A stretch of DNA of 64,000 nt from Bacillota bacterium (GTDB lineage: Bacteria; Bacillota; Limnochordia; Darwinibacteriales; DTU012): NCBI GenBank assembly GCA_012837335.1, contig DURM01000009.1, positions 1 to 64,000 on the forward strand. Reading direction: 5' to 3'. The translations under genes were made by a program, and so were the position numbers. The notes under the pieces were generated by a model that worked only from the letters and a program-made list of their open reading frames with translations, did not search any database and was not told where the DNA came from. Below, in pieces: positions 35,219 to 44,813 of the stretch; positions within the stretch are counted from its first letter, which is position 1, and every line of letters starts with the position of its first letter.

Positions 35219-36286
35219 GTGAACCGGAATGGAATGAAAGTTAATCTTGGATTGCTGATAATTTTGTCTATGTCACTAGTCTTGAGCGGTTGTCTTGGAT
35301 TTGGTTCAAATTTAGCAGATATTCTATCGTTTGATATCTTAGATGACGAGGGCAACAGCGTTTTGGAACAGGAAGTCGTGATTGATGTCAAAAACGGTGT
35401 TGTAACAGGTTCGGTAAAGGCTGAAAACTTAATTGACGCCATTTACGGCAAGCCTGTGATTACGGTAAACAAGGGCTACGATATTTACTATGATGGCGAA
35501 CCTCATGTTAATGGAGAATCGGTTTATGATTTCAGTGAGTCAGTCGAGTTTACTGTAACTAAGGACAGTAAAAAGTCTCAGACTAAAACATGGACTGTAA
35601 TTCTGGAGATCGTTTCCGACACCGATCCTGTAGAACCCGGTCCTGAACCTCTTGTACATTGGACCTTTGATGGAAAAACTCTGCCTTCAGAGTTGAGCCC
35701 GTCGGCAGAAGGAAAACTTGATTTCGTTCCCGGAGTATCAGGCGATGCGATGTTGTTTAAAGACAATGCATGCTTGGTTATTTCTGAAGAGTTTACAAAC
35801 GCGAGCCTCCAGTTCGAAGAAGCTATCTTTACAGTTGATTTATGGTTCAATGCTGACAGTGACTATTTTTATACAGGGAAATGGAATGGCTTGTTCTCCT
35901 CGGGAAGTCAACAAAGGAAAAACGTGCGCCTGCTTTTGGATGGACAGAATATCGGTAAAGCTCATATTCATGTCGACGGTATAAGCGAAGCTGCAGAGAT
36001 TAACTGGGAAACTGACAAATGGCACCATATCGCCCTGTTATATGATGGCAACTCCGTGTTAATGTATCTTGATGGGGAATTGGTTTACGAAAATGCAGAT
36101 GCTGATGTACAGGAAATCGATTTTACTAGTGTTGTTAAAGAGTCATTTATAGGTGCCCAGTATCCTGATGCCGGCCAGGAATCATCGAAACGGTTTTTTG
36201 GCGGTATGATTGATGAAGTCAGAATTTGGGATATTGCCTTAACCCATGAGCAGATCCTAGAAACTTTTAACACAGCTAAGCAGTAA
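35219..36286 (+). CDS. LamG-domain lipoprotein 2
   Basis: 355 residues from GTG at 35219, seven bases after GGGGAGG. Lipobox LSGC at about residues 22-25. The N-terminal beta domain (FDILDDEGNSVLEQEVVIDV, then GYDIYYDGEPHVNGESVYDF) is nearly superimposable on that of lipoprotein 1. A proline-rich linker (DTDPVEPGPEPLVHW) leads to the laminin-G-like domain with WHHIALLYDGNSVLMYLDGE and FGGMIDEVRIWDIALTHEQI. This copy has an insertion in the first LamG strands (EFTNASLQFEEAIF) and is the most divergent of the three. It binds rather than cuts, judging from the lack of catalytic residues. Confidence 0.82.
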   Translation: MNRNGMKVNLGLLIILSMSLVLSGCLGFGSNLADILSFDILDDEGNSVLEQEVVIDVKNGVVTGSVKAENLIDAIYGKPVITVNKGYDIYYDGEPHVNGESVYDFSESVEFTVTKDSKKSQTKTWTVILEIVSDTDPVEPGPEPLVHWTFDGKTLPSELSPSAEGKLDFVPGVSGDAMLFKDNACLVISEEFTNASLQFEEAIFTVDLWFNADSDYFYTGKWNGLFSSGSQQRKNVRLLLDGQNIGKAHIHVDGISEAAEINWETDKWHHIALLYDGNSVLMYLDGELVYENADADVQEIDFTSVVKESFIGAQYPDAGQESSKRFFGGMIDEVRIWDIALTHEQILETFNTAKQ

Positions 36287-36325
36287 AAAGTTCTAGTAAA
36301 GGAGAAAAAAGGAGGTAGTCTATCT

Positions 36326-37327
36326 ATGGCAGCGAGAAAAATTAAACGTATGACAGGTTTATTGCTTGTTGCAATAACAGCTTTATTTTTGGCTGCATGC
36401 GGAAATCCTTTAATGAACATGACATTTGAGCTTCTTGATACCAATGGCGAAAACGTAGTCTATGACTACGAACTCAATGCTGTCAATGGGACAATTACCG
36501 CATATGTCAGTGCCAATACACGTCTTGAAGGCAGAGAATACAATCCGATTTTCGGTACTCCCGAAGGATACGCTGTCTATTACAATGGCGAAGTTCATGA
36601 AAACTACGTTTCCTCCTATAACTTCGAGGAACCTTTGATTATCGAAATCCACGGTGAAGAAGGGGTTGAAACCTGGGAGATTCGCATCGAGCATTTCAGT
36701 TCTCCGATTGTCCACTGGACCTTCGATAAAGGTTTCCCCGAAGAGATCACTCCTTATAACAAAGCTTATCTTGTTTATGGATATGTCAATGATGGAGTTC
36801 AATTTGAAGGTTTTAGCGGCAAAGGTTATCTGGAAGTAGATGCTGGTTTTGTCGCAGAAAATTTTGTTTTCCCCGACAATATCTTTTCAATCGATTTATG
36901 GTTTATGGCTGATTCAGAATATCTAACCGATGGATGGAACGCTTTAATTTCAACAGGCGGAAATGCACCGGGTAATGTGAGGATTTTAATTGGTGGACAC
37001 GCAGAAGGCCTCGCGCAGCAATTAGCATACATCGCAGTGGATGGCAGTGCTGGCCCGGAATCAATCGGCTGGGAAGTAGATAAGTGGCATCACATTGCTT
37101 TGGTCTATGATGGCAGCGATGTTCTTGTCTACTTAGATGGCGATTTGGTTGTGCGCAGAGCAAATGCACCTGTTGATAATATCAATTTCCAAGCCAACTT
37201 CCCCCAGATTTATTTGGGCACTGAATCCCCGACGTTTAGATACTTCGGTGGTGTGTTAGATGAAGTTAGAATTTGGAACTATGCTCTGAGCGAAGCTCAA
37301 ATCAAAGAAGCTGCTAAGCTTCGTTAA
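36326..37327 (+). CDS. LamG-domain lipoprotein 3
   Basis: 333 residues. GGAGG lies ten bases before the ATG. Lipobox LAAC at about residues 22-25. The N-terminal domain (FELLDTNGENVVYDYELNAV, then YAVYYNGEVHENYVSSYNFE) and the LamG domain (DLWFMADSEYLTDGWNALIS, WHHIALVYDGSDVLVYLDGD, FGGVLDEVRIWNYALSEAQI) match those of the two preceding genes in order and spacing. A tandem duplication is evident. The strong hairpin after the stop separates it from the intracellular GH43 gene, so the lipoprotein triplet may form its own expression module. Confidence 0.82.
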   Translation: MAARKIKRMTGLLLVAITALFLAACGNPLMNMTFELLDTNGENVVYDYELNAVNGTITAYVSANTRLEGREYNPIFGTPEGYAVYYNGEVHENYVSSYNFEEPLIIEIHGEEGVETWEIRIEHFSSPIVHWTFDKGFPEEITPYNKAYLVYGYVNDGVQFEGFSGKGYLEVDAGFVAENFVFPDNIFSIDLWFMADSEYLTDGWNALISTGGNAPGNVRILIGGHAEGLAQQLAYIAVDGSAGPESIGWEVDKWHHIALVYDGSDVLVYLDGDLVVRRANAPVDNINFQANFPQIYLGTESPTFRYFGGVLDEVRIWNYALSEAQIKEAAKLR

Positions 37328-37339
37328 ACGATTTGCAGT

Positions 37340-37372
37340 GCTCTCCCGGTAATGCATGTAATTACCGGGAGA
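37340..37372 (+). other. intercistronic hairpin without U-tract
   Basis: CTCTCCCGGTAAT and ATTACCGGGAGAG form a 13-bp perfect stem with a 7-base loop. No T-run follows, so it is probably not a simple terminator. Confidence 0.65.
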
Positions 37373-37456
37373 GACCAAAATCAGCAGTTTAACTATCAGA
37401 AAAGACGCAAAGTTCGTTCGTAGATTGTTCAAAATATCTGAAGGGTGATTGCTGCA

Positions 37457-38395
37457 ATGACATACAAAAATCCACTAGCGATTAACAACATAGGAGATCC
37501 CTTTGTTTTGAAGGCCTCCGACAGCAGGTATTACTGTTATCCGACTTCCGGTGGAGTTCGCGGTTTTAAGGTCTGGACTTCCACTGATTTAGTGAACTGG
37601 GTCGATAAGGGGGTTGTTTACCAAGCAGATGAAGATACCTGGGGCCACAACAGATTTTGGGCTCCTGAGGTAGTTGAATATCAGGGAAAGTTTTACATGT
37701 ATTATACAGCTGGCTGGCGTAAAAATGACAGTTTGCGTATTGGTATAGCCGTGTCTGACAGCCCTCTGGGTCCCTTTGTTGATGTTTTAGAGGAACCATT
37801 ATTTGATTTTGGCTACGCTGCTATTGATGCCCACGTTTTTATTGATGATGATGATCAAAAATACCTGTACTACTCCAGGGATTGTTCGGAAAATATTGTT
37901 GAAGGTCGGCACGAGAGCCATATTTACGGAATCAAGCTGGATGATGATATGCTCAGCGTCAGCGGGCAGCCCATTTTATTGACTAAACCAGAGCAGGAGT
38001 GGGAACTTAAGTCCGGTCCAAAGTGGCGATGGAACGAGGGTGCTTTTGTTCTGAAGCATAAAGGAATGTATTATTTGATGTACTCAGCTAACTGCTATGC
38101 TGGAAGAGATTATTCGGTCGGTTACGCAGTTTCTGAGCATCCTCTGGGTCCATTTGTAAAATACGAAGGAAATCCTATATTGGCGAGCAACAATGAGCAA
38201 ATTTCAGGACCAGGCCATCACAGCGTCACTTTATCGCCTGATAACAGTGAAATGTTTATTGTTTACCATATCCATACCGATCCCAAAAAAGGTGGCGGCA
38301 ACCGTCAGGTATGCATTGATAGAATGGGGTTTAACCCAGACGGTACGATTTGGGTAGCCGGTCCGACCATAACTGAGCAGCCTCTGCCGCGGTAG
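37457..38395 (+). CDS. intracellular glycoside hydrolase family 43 protein
   Basis: 312 residues from the ATG at 37457; the GTG at 37445 lies on top of the AAGGGTG site. There is no signal peptide, in contrast to its secreted relative at 28.7 kb. GH43 landmarks are NNIGDPFVLKASD (base Asp), FWAPEVVEYQGKFYMYYTAG, AIDAHVFIDDDDQ (second Asp) and NEGAFVLKHKGMYY (acid Glu). It would split xylose- or arabinose-type units from oligosaccharides already imported. The two GH43 copies in one operon, one outside and one inside, support a two-stage breakdown. Confidence 0.9.
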   Translation: MTYKNPLAINNIGDPFVLKASDSRYYCYPTSGGVRGFKVWTSTDLVNWVDKGVVYQADEDTWGHNRFWAPEVVEYQGKFYMYYTAGWRKNDSLRIGIAVSDSPLGPFVDVLEEPLFDFGYAAIDAHVFIDDDDQKYLYYSRDCSENIVEGRHESHIYGIKLDDDMLSVSGQPILLTKPEQEWELKSGPKWRWNEGAFVLKHKGMYYLMYSANCYAGRDYSVGYAVSEHPLGPFVKYEGNPILASNNEQISGPGHHSVTLSPDNSEMFIVYHIHTDPKKGGGNRQVCIDRMGFNPDGTIWVAGPTITEQPLPR

Positions 38396-38526
38396 GAAAC
38401 CGAGCCTCCTTAAATAAGTGCAAGTTTATCTTGACATTTTGCATTACTAAAATTCAATGACTTTTATAAAGTAAAGGTGACGCAGTGTTTAGCTTGCTGA
38501 AATCTGTATCTGTGGAGGTTTAAGTA

Positions 38527-39813
38527 TTGAACATCATTTACATACACACTCATGATGTAGGGCGGTTTATAGAACCTTACGGACACAATGTCAGAACTCC
38601 AAATCTATTTAAGCTAGCTAAAGAAGGAACTCTTTTTCGCCAAGCTTTTTGTACCGCACCTACCTGTTCACCGAGCCGAGCGAGCATGTTAACGGGCGAA
38701 TATCCCCATTCTATCGGAATGCTGGGATTGACCCACAGAGGGTTTAAAATTAACGATCATTCTAAGCACTTGGCACATTATCTTAGAGCAAATGGAATAG
38801 AGACAGTACTGTGTGGTTTCCAGCATGAATCATCAGATTTAGATCAGCTGGGCTACAGCAGGTATCTGGGTAATGATTCCGATTTAAACAACGCCAAAAA
38901 GGTTGTCCAGTTTCTTGAGAACAGGGAGCCAAACAAGAGCTTCTTTTTATCCTTTGGCATGATGAGTGCTCATCGTCCCTTTCCCCAACTTGAAGAAGAT
39001 GATGTGAATCCCAATTATGTATGCCCGCCCTTCGGCATTCATGATAATCCGGAAACGCGAAAAGATATGGCAAGATTTATTAAGGGTGTGCATCGAGTAG
39101 ATGAATGCGTCGGAATGGTCATGGAGGCTGTAAAAAATTCCGGATTGGAAGAAAACACGTTGATCTTTTTCACCACAGACCACGGAATCGCCTTCCCGGG
39201 AATGAAATGCACTTTATATGATGTAGGCATCGGAGTTTCTTTAATCATAAAGTACCCCGCAAATCCGAGTAGGGGCGAAGTTGTCGATTCTTTAGTGTCT
39301 CATATCGATATTTATCCAACGGTTTGTGATTTTCTTGGTGTCGAAAAGCCACCTTGGGTAAAAGGTAATTCGCTACTTCCTTTAATGGAGAAAAAAGTCG
39401 AATCAGTGCAGGAAGAGATTTATGCAGAAATCAATTTTCATGCCGCCTATGAGCCAATGCGATGCATTAGAACTGAGAGATACAAGTATATCAAGTTTTT
39501 TGACGACCACAATGACATCGTTGCAGTTAATATAGACGATGGACTTACCAAGAATTTCTTAGTGGAAAATGGTTTGTTAGAGCACAAACGGGAATCTGAG
39601 TATCTCTTTGATTTATATTTAGATCCGTTAGAAAAAAGAAATTTGGTTAACCACAGCAGCTATCAAGATGTGTATCAAACGCTTGCGGTTAAGCTTCAGG
39701 TTTGGATGGAAAAAACAGATGATCCTCTGCTAGATGGAGCGATACCAAAGCCCAAAGGCACAAGAATCCACGACAGAACCTGCTTGAGCACAAGGGAGAA
39801 GAGGTTCCTGTGA
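38527..39813 (+). CDS. intracellular sulfatase (Cys-type, S1 family)
   Basis: 428 residues starting at TTG behind GGAGGTTT. The N-terminus ([25 protein letters not shown]) is like the heparan N-sulfatase-type branch of the S1 sulfatases. The active-site signature is [11 protein letters not shown] (Cys about residue 49); that Cys must be oxidised to formylglycine, in anaerobes by a radical SAM maturase. [12 protein letters not shown] supplies the metal-site Asp and His and a Lys follows at MKCTLYD. There is no signal peptide, so desulfation is cytoplasmic. A maturase homologue is four genes downstream but lacks key cysteines. Confidence 0.88.
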   Translation: MNIIYIHTHDVGRFIEPYGHNVRTPNLFKLAKEGTLFRQAFCTAPTCSPSRASMLTGEYPHSIGMLGLTHRGFKINDHSKHLAHYLRANGIETVLCGFQHESSDLDQLGYSRYLGNDSDLNNAKKVVQFLENREPNKSFFLSFGMMSAHRPFPQLEEDDVNPNYVCPPFGIHDNPETRKDMARFIKGVHRVDECVGMVMEAVKNSGLEENTLIFFTTDHGIAFPGMKCTLYDVGIGVSLIIKYPANPSRGEVVDSLVSHIDIYPTVCDFLGVEKPPWVKGNSLLPLMEKKVESVQEEIYAEINFHAAYEPMRCIRTERYKYIKFFDDHNDIVAVNIDDGLTKNFLVENGLLEHKRESEYLFDLYLDPLEKRNLVNHSSYQDVYQTLAVKLQVWMEKTDDPLLDGAIPKPKGTRIHDRTCLSTREKRFL

Positions 39814-39944
39814 TAACCAACTAGGATAATTTTATCGATCAGCAGCAACCCTTTTCCCGACTGCTTTGAGTTATTCTCATCGGAATCAATTGTGCACTAG
39901 TTCAATTTGATCACAAACAACAGCAATATTAAGGAGTTGAGGTA

Positions 39945-41096
39945 ATGATTAATGTAGCAATCATTGGGGTGGGTGCAATTGCTCCCACGCATATTGAAGC
40001 TTTTTTAGAATTTAAGGATCGGTGTAAAATTGTAGCCCTGTGCGATATTTACCCGGAAAAAGCAGAAGCAGCAGCCAAAAGGTACAATTTAGATGTAGAT
40101 ATTTATGATGATCACGAAAAAATGCTTGATAGAAAAGACATTGACTTAGTATCTGTTTGTACACCACCATATACACATGCAGAAATCTCAATTAATTTTC
40201 TGAATGCCGGAGTGCATGTGCTTTGCGAGAAACCGATGGCTTCCTCACTGGAAGAATGCGATGCCATGAATGAAGCGGCCGCTAAAAACGGCAAGATTTT
40301 GTCGATCATTTCCCAAAATCGTTTCGCAACTCCAATGATGAAGTTAAAGGATGTATTAGATTCCGGTTCGATGGGCCCGATCGTCCATGCGCAGGTAGAT
40401 TCTTTCTGGTGGAGAGGTTACAGTTACTATGACTTATGGTGGAGAGGCACCTGGGAAAAAGAAGGAGGAGGCCCGACTTTAAACCATGCTGTGCACCATA
40501 TTGATATCTTCCGCTGGATGAATGGAATGCCGCAAGAAGTTACAGCCGTTATGAGCAATGCAGCTCATGACAATGCTGAAGTTGAGGATATTTCAATTGC
40601 CATCTGCAAGTATGCCAGCGGAGCCCTGGCTCAAATAACCAGTTCCGTGATTCATCACGGAGAGGAGCAGCAGCTGATTTTCCAAGGTAAGGATGCTAGA
40701 GTTTCTGTACCCTGGAAAGTTGTAGCATCAAAGTCAAAAGGGAATGGATTTCCTGAGCCTAACCTGGAGCTGGAAGCCGAGATCCAAAAGGTTTTCGATC
40801 AACGCGAACCGCTTAAATACCAGTTCCACAAAGGTCAAATTGAGGATGTATTATCGGCGGTAGAGGGCAAACAGGATGTCCTGATTACAGGGGAAGATGG
40901 CAGACAAACGCTGGAATTAATCACAGCTATTTACCAGTCAGCAAGTTTAGGAGAGACTGTAAAACTACCTCTTGGCAAGGACAGTCCTTTCTATACCCAC
41001 GCAGGCATATTAAAACATGCTGTGAAATTTTATGAAAAGAAGGTAAGCGTTGAGAATTTCTCAGATAACGAAATTACAACCGGCGGTAATTATTAG
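39945..41096 (+). CDS. Gfo/Idh/MocA family oxidoreductase 1
   Basis: 383 residues. The Rossmann start VAIIGVGAIAPTHIEAF binds NAD(P), and VCTPPYTHAEISINFLNAGVHVLCEKPMA carries the EKP motif that defines the family. The C-terminal domain has WWRGTWEKEGGGPTLNHAVHHIDIFRWM with the His pair used in catalysis. Such enzymes oxidise or reduce sugars, inositols or sugar acids. Its position between sulfatase and maturase homologue suggests a step on the desulfated or uronate sugar, but the substrate cannot be read from sequence. AAGGAGTTGAGG precedes the ATG. Confidence 0.9.
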   Translation: MINVAIIGVGAIAPTHIEAFLEFKDRCKIVALCDIYPEKAEAAAKRYNLDVDIYDDHEKMLDRKDIDLVSVCTPPYTHAEISINFLNAGVHVLCEKPMASSLEECDAMNEAAAKNGKILSIISQNRFATPMMKLKDVLDSGSMGPIVHAQVDSFWWRGYSYYDLWWRGTWEKEGGGPTLNHAVHHIDIFRWMNGMPQEVTAVMSNAAHDNAEVEDISIAICKYASGALAQITSSVIHHGEEQQLIFQGKDARVSVPWKVVASKSKGNGFPEPNLELEAEIQKVFDQREPLKYQFHKGQIEDVLSAVEGKQDVLITGEDGRQTLELITAIYQSASLGETVKLPLGKDSPFYTHAGILKHAVKFYEKKVSVENFSDNEITTGGNY

Positions 41097-41127
41097 TCAA
41101 TGTAAAAATACATGGGGTGAAAATATT

Positions 41128-42213
41128 ATGAATAGACGAGACGGAATGAACTATGCTCCCAAGGGGAAACCAAACAAAGTTGTACAGGATGGAGAGTTTT
41201 TAATTGCAGCAATCGGCTTAGACCATGGGCACATCTACGGCATGTGCAATGGATTAATTGAAGCCGGTGCAAACTTGGTTGCGGTATATGACCCTGATCC
41301 AAAGAAAGTAGAAACCTTCTGCAGAAGATATCCCCAAGCCAAAGCTGCTGAAACAGCAGAAGAGATCTTGAGCGATGAGTCTATTAATCTCATTGCCTGT
41401 GCAAGTATACCGGTAGACAGGCACAAATGGGGTTTAAAGGCGTTGGACAGCGGTAAGCATTTCTTTGCTGACAAACCAGGCTTTACAACACTAGAGCAGG
41501 TAGAAGCTGCTGAGAAGAAAGTTCGGGAAACCGGATTAAAGTGGGGAATTTATTACAGCGAACGGATTCATAACGAAGGAGCTGTATTTGCGGGCCAGTT
41601 AGTTGAGGAAGGAGCTATTGGACGCGTCGTCCAGGTGATTGGTACCGGACCGCATCGAGCTAATGTTTCACAGAGACCGGATTGGTTTTTCGATCCTGAA
41701 TGTTATGGTGGAATTCTTTGCGATATAGGAAGTCATCAAATCGAGCAGTTTTTATACTACACCGGAGCCAAAGACGCAAAGGTTGTTCACAGCAAGGTTG
41801 CTAACTATAACTTCAAAGATTATCCTCAATTCCAAGATTTTGGCGATGCTACCTTAATCGCTGATAACGGTGCAACATTTTACTTTAGAGTCGATTGGTT
41901 TACTCCAGATGGACTGAGAACTTGGGGAGATGGCCGCGTTCTGATTTTAGGAACAGATGGTTATATTGAAGTTAGAAAATATATTGACATAGTTCGCGAT
42001 CAGGGCGGCGACCATGTATATCTGGTAAACCATGAAGGCGAAAAGCATTTTCATGTTTCCGGTCAAGTGGGCTTTCCGTTTTTTGGTCAGTTCATCCTGG
42101 ATTGTTTAAACGGAACAGAAAATGCTATGACTCAGGAACATACATTTAAAGCAGCCAGTCTTTGCATCGTAGCTCAAACTCAAGCAGTAGTTGTTGAATC
42201 AGCAGACAAGTAA
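41128..42213 (+). CDS. Gfo/Idh/MocA family oxidoreductase 2
   Basis: 361 residues from the ATG at 41128, seven bases after GGGGTGA; an earlier in-frame start would overlap the preceding gene. It is related to but distinct from its neighbour. The N-terminal half has AAIGLDHGHIYGMCNGLIEAGANLVAVYD, and SGKHFFADKPGFTT replaces the usual EKP with DKP. YGGILCDIGSHQIEQFLYYTG holds the catalytic-region His. Two such genes in a row often act on successive or epimeric sugars. It is followed by an inverted repeat. Confidence 0.87.
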   Translation: MNRRDGMNYAPKGKPNKVVQDGEFLIAAIGLDHGHIYGMCNGLIEAGANLVAVYDPDPKKVETFCRRYPQAKAAETAEEILSDESINLIACASIPVDRHKWGLKALDSGKHFFADKPGFTTLEQVEAAEKKVRETGLKWGIYYSERIHNEGAVFAGQLVEEGAIGRVVQVIGTGPHRANVSQRPDWFFDPECYGGILCDIGSHQIEQFLYYTGAKDAKVVHSKVANYNFKDYPQFQDFGDATLIADNGATFYFRVDWFTPDGLRTWGDGRVLILGTDGYIEVRKYIDIVRDQGGDHVYLVNHEGEKHFHVSGQVGFPFFGQFILDCLNGTENAMTQEHTFKAASLCIVAQTQAVVVESADK

Positions 42214-42222
42214 TCTACACTA

Positions 42223-42263
42223 TAAATGCAAGTATGATATGTTAAATATTGTACTTGCATTTA
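42223..42263 (+). other. intercistronic inverted repeat
   Basis: TAAATGCAAGTA and TACTTGCATTTA are perfect 12-bp inverted copies with a 17-base AT-rich loop. No T-run follows. It may act as an mRNA hairpin or as an operator for the last two genes. Confidence 0.5.
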
Positions 42264-42300
42264 ACAATCTGTAAGTCCTCGACCGCAAAGGAGTTTGGAA

Positions 42301-43566
42301 ATGAGTCAAACATCCAGAAGAACAGCCGATGCATATCATCTTAATCATTCAATCATGGTCTTTCCCAATGTCCCGCGCTGTAAGGTTAAGAATTATCCTG
42401 AAGAAAAATCCTTTCAGATGGACTGCGAGCTGCTTGAGGAATACATAAAACAGTATATTGAGATCCAGTCCGGACCTATAATAAATTTTGGCTGGCAGGG
42501 CGGAGAGCCGACAATTCGGGGGCTTGAATTTTTTCAGAAAGCGGTTGAATTGCAAAAGAAATATTTACCTTCGGGTTGGCACATTCAAAACAGCTTCCAG
42601 ACAAATGGGATTTTTTTAGATGATAATTGGTGCAGTTTTTTCAAGAAAAATAATTTTTTAGTCGGTATCAGTTTGGACGGCACAAAGGAACTGCATGATT
42701 TGTGTCGCAAAGATAAGCACAACCGCCCTACATATGACAAGGTCGTGAGTGGAATTCGGCTTCTACAAAAGCACAAAGTTGAGTATAATGTTCTCTGCAC
42801 TGTCAACAATTTGAATTCTAGGTTTCCTTTGGACGTGTATATTTCCATAAAAGAATTAGGTGGCGACTTTATTCAGTTTATTCCCATCGTAAATTATGAC
42901 AATCTGGGGAATACTGACGAGCTCTCTGTGAATCCCGCAGATTATGGTAATTTTCTGGTTGCCATTTTTGATGAATGGATTAATAAAGATTACGGTCAAG
43001 TATTTGTGCAGATTTTTGAGGATGCAGTAAGGGCCTGGGCCGGATTTCCACCGGCCTTGTGCACTTTTTCGAAAACCTGTGGAAATGCTGAAGTGGTGGA
43101 GTTCAATGGAGACGTTTATTCCTGCGACCACTTTGTTTTTCCAGAATATAAATTAGGCAATATAAAAGAAAAATCTCTTGTTGAAATGGCCAATTCGAAC
43201 CAGCAAATTCAATTTGGACTAAATAAATTCGAAACTCTCCCGCGGAAATGTCTAGAGTGCGCGGTTAGATTTATCTGTAACGGCGGCTGTCCTAAGAATA
43301 GGACTATCCGAACTAGCGACGGCGAAAAGGGTTTAAATTACTTGTGCGGTGCCTATCAGCAGTTTTTTAATTATATTGCTCCTTACATGAACACAATAGT
43401 GTTTGGATTAAAGCGGCGAATGACACCTTCACATATTAAAGAAAGATTGGTATGGGTGCAGCGTGAAATCTGGGATGTTGGCAGAAACGATCCCTGTCCT
43501 TGCGGTAGCGGTAAAAAGTATAAAAAATGCTGCATTGATCGGATAGAAAGCACCATATCACTGTAA
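42301..43566 (+). CDS. anaerobic sulfatase-maturase homologue lacking the full radical SAM cysteine motif
   Basis: 421 residues from the ATG at 42301, seven bases after AAAGGAG. Most of the anSME pattern is present: [53 protein letters not shown]. The SPASM cysteines are kept ([51 protein letters not shown]), as is a C-terminal SEC-C motif [16 protein letters not shown]. At the place of CX3CX2C the protein reads [13 protein letters not shown]: only the first Cys (about residue 27, codon at 42379) remains and the segment is a few residues short. Neither other frame restores it. It is therefore either inactive, non-canonical, or damaged. The sulfatase at 38.5 kb would be its client. Confidence 0.85.
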   Translation: MSQTSRRTADAYHLNHSIMVFPNVPRCKVKNYPEEKSFQMDCELLEEYIKQYIEIQSGPIINFGWQGGEPTIRGLEFFQKAVELQKKYLPSGWHIQNSFQTNGIFLDDNWCSFFKKNNFLVGISLDGTKELHDLCRKDKHNRPTYDKVVSGIRLLQKHKVEYNVLCTVNNLNSRFPLDVYISIKELGGDFIQFIPIVNYDNLGNTDELSVNPADYGNFLVAIFDEWINKDYGQVFVQIFEDAVRAWAGFPPALCTFSKTCGNAEVVEFNGDVYSCDHFVFPEYKLGNIKEKSLVEMANSNQQIQFGLNKFETLPRKCLECAVRFICNGGCPKNRTIRTSDGEKGLNYLCGAYQQFFNYIAPYMNTIVFGLKRRMTPSHIKERLVWVQREIWDVGRNDPCPCGSGKKYKKCCIDRIESTISL

Positions 43567-43589
43567 ATTCAACAAATGAGGTGATAGTA

Positions 43590-44660
43590 ATGAAAATGAT
43601 TTTGCGCTGGTTCGGCCGAGATGACGACCATGTTAGTTTGGAATATATCGTCCAAATCCCTGGGGTAAGTGGTATAGCTGGAGCCCTTTTTGATGTGCCA
43701 GTTGGAGAAGAGTGGCCGCTGGATAAAATTCGCGCTTTAGCTGATGATGTCAAAAAGAGCGGGCTTAAGTTTGAAGTCGTGGAAAGCGTAAATGTTCACG
43801 AAGATATTAAGCTGGGACTGCCCACCAGGGATCAATATATCGACAATTACATCCAGACCATTAGAAATCTCGCCAGTGTAGGTGTAAAGGTGATCTGCTA
43901 TAATTTTATGCCTGTCTTTGATTGGCTCCGCTCTGATTTGGCCATGCAGCTTGAGGATGGCTCCTATGCTATGGCATATCATGAGGATAAGATTATAGAT
44001 ACCAATCCGGTGGAAATTATTGAACGGTTCAGAGAAGGCTCGCAGGGATTTTCTCTGCCGGGATGGGAACCGGAAAGACTGGCGGAATTGAAGCAGGTGT
44101 TGAGCCAGTATGCAGCAGTGGACGAGGACAAGCTGTTTGATAACCTCAAATACTTTTTGGAAAGGCTGAAGCCTGTCTGTGATGAAACCGGTGTAAAGAT
44201 GGCAATTCATCCGGATGATCCGCCGTGGTCTGTATTTGGTCTGCCTCGGATTATTACTAACAGAGACAATTTAGCCAGGGTGCTCAGCCTAGTGGATTCT
44301 CCCCACAACGGACTGACATTATGCACAGGTTCCTTGGGAGCTAATTTGGATAACGACCTTCCGGCAATGATTAGGGAATTTGGTAAAAGAGGTAGGATTC
44401 ATTTTGTTCATGTGCGGAATCTAAAGATCTACGCTCCGGGTGATTTCCACGAGACATCACATTTATCCAGCGATGGTTCTTTGGATATGTTTGAAGTTAT
44501 GAAAGCCCTGTATGAAATAGGTTTTGATGGCTATCTCAGACCAGATCACGGTAGAATGATTTGGGGCGAAAAGGGCAGGCCTGGATATGGTTTATACGAT
44601 CGAGCGCTTGGAGCAATGTACTTAACCGGAATCTGGGAAGCGCTGAGCAAAATGGTGTAG
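43590..44660 (+). CDS. uxuA: mannonate dehydratase
   Basis: 356 residues from the ATG at 43590 behind GAGGTGAT. It converts D-mannonate to 2-keto-3-deoxygluconate in hexuronate breakdown, in the cytoplasm with Mn2+ or Fe2+. Family landmarks are [23 protein letters not shown] at the start, [16 protein letters not shown]-like [20 protein letters not shown], the metal ligands in [10 protein letters not shown] and [23 protein letters not shown] and HFVHVRN. Length matches the family. It is the last gene of the long operon and makes a strong case that uronate (for example glucuronate freed by the GH115 enzyme) is the end product. Confidence 0.94.
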   Translation: MKMILRWFGRDDDHVSLEYIVQIPGVSGIAGALFDVPVGEEWPLDKIRALADDVKKSGLKFEVVESVNVHEDIKLGLPTRDQYIDNYIQTIRNLASVGVKVICYNFMPVFDWLRSDLAMQLEDGSYAMAYHEDKIIDTNPVEIIERFREGSQGFSLPGWEPERLAELKQVLSQYAAVDEDKLFDNLKYFLERLKPVCDETGVKMAIHPDDPPWSVFGLPRIITNRDNLARVLSLVDSPHNGLTLCTGSLGANLDNDLPAMIREFGKRGRIHFVHVRNLKIYAPGDFHETSHLSSDGSLDMFEVMKALYEIGFDGYLRPDHGRMIWGEKGRPGYGLYDRALGAMYLTGIWEALSKMV

Positions 44661-44669
44661 ATTTTCTAG

Positions 44670-44718
44670 AAGATATCAGCTTACAGCAGATGGAGCTGGC
44701 TGATATCTTCTTTTTTTT
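44670..44718 (+). terminator. strong terminator at the end of the glycan operon
   Basis: AAGATATCAGC and GCTGATATCTT form an 11-bp stem, with a second CAGC/GCTG pairing inside the loop, followed by C and eight T residues. Confidence 0.9.
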
Positions 44719-44813
44719 AGCACTTATGCATAGCTTGGAGAGAAAGGGATCTGATATGGGCACGGGGAACATTTCATTAACTACACAGGAAAGTGAAAGG
44801 AGTTGAACGATCA

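Noticed and set aside
38431-38460. TTGACA upstream of the sulfatase as a promoter
   Set aside because: No -10-like hexamer lies 16-18 bases downstream, and the gene fits as part of the long operon.
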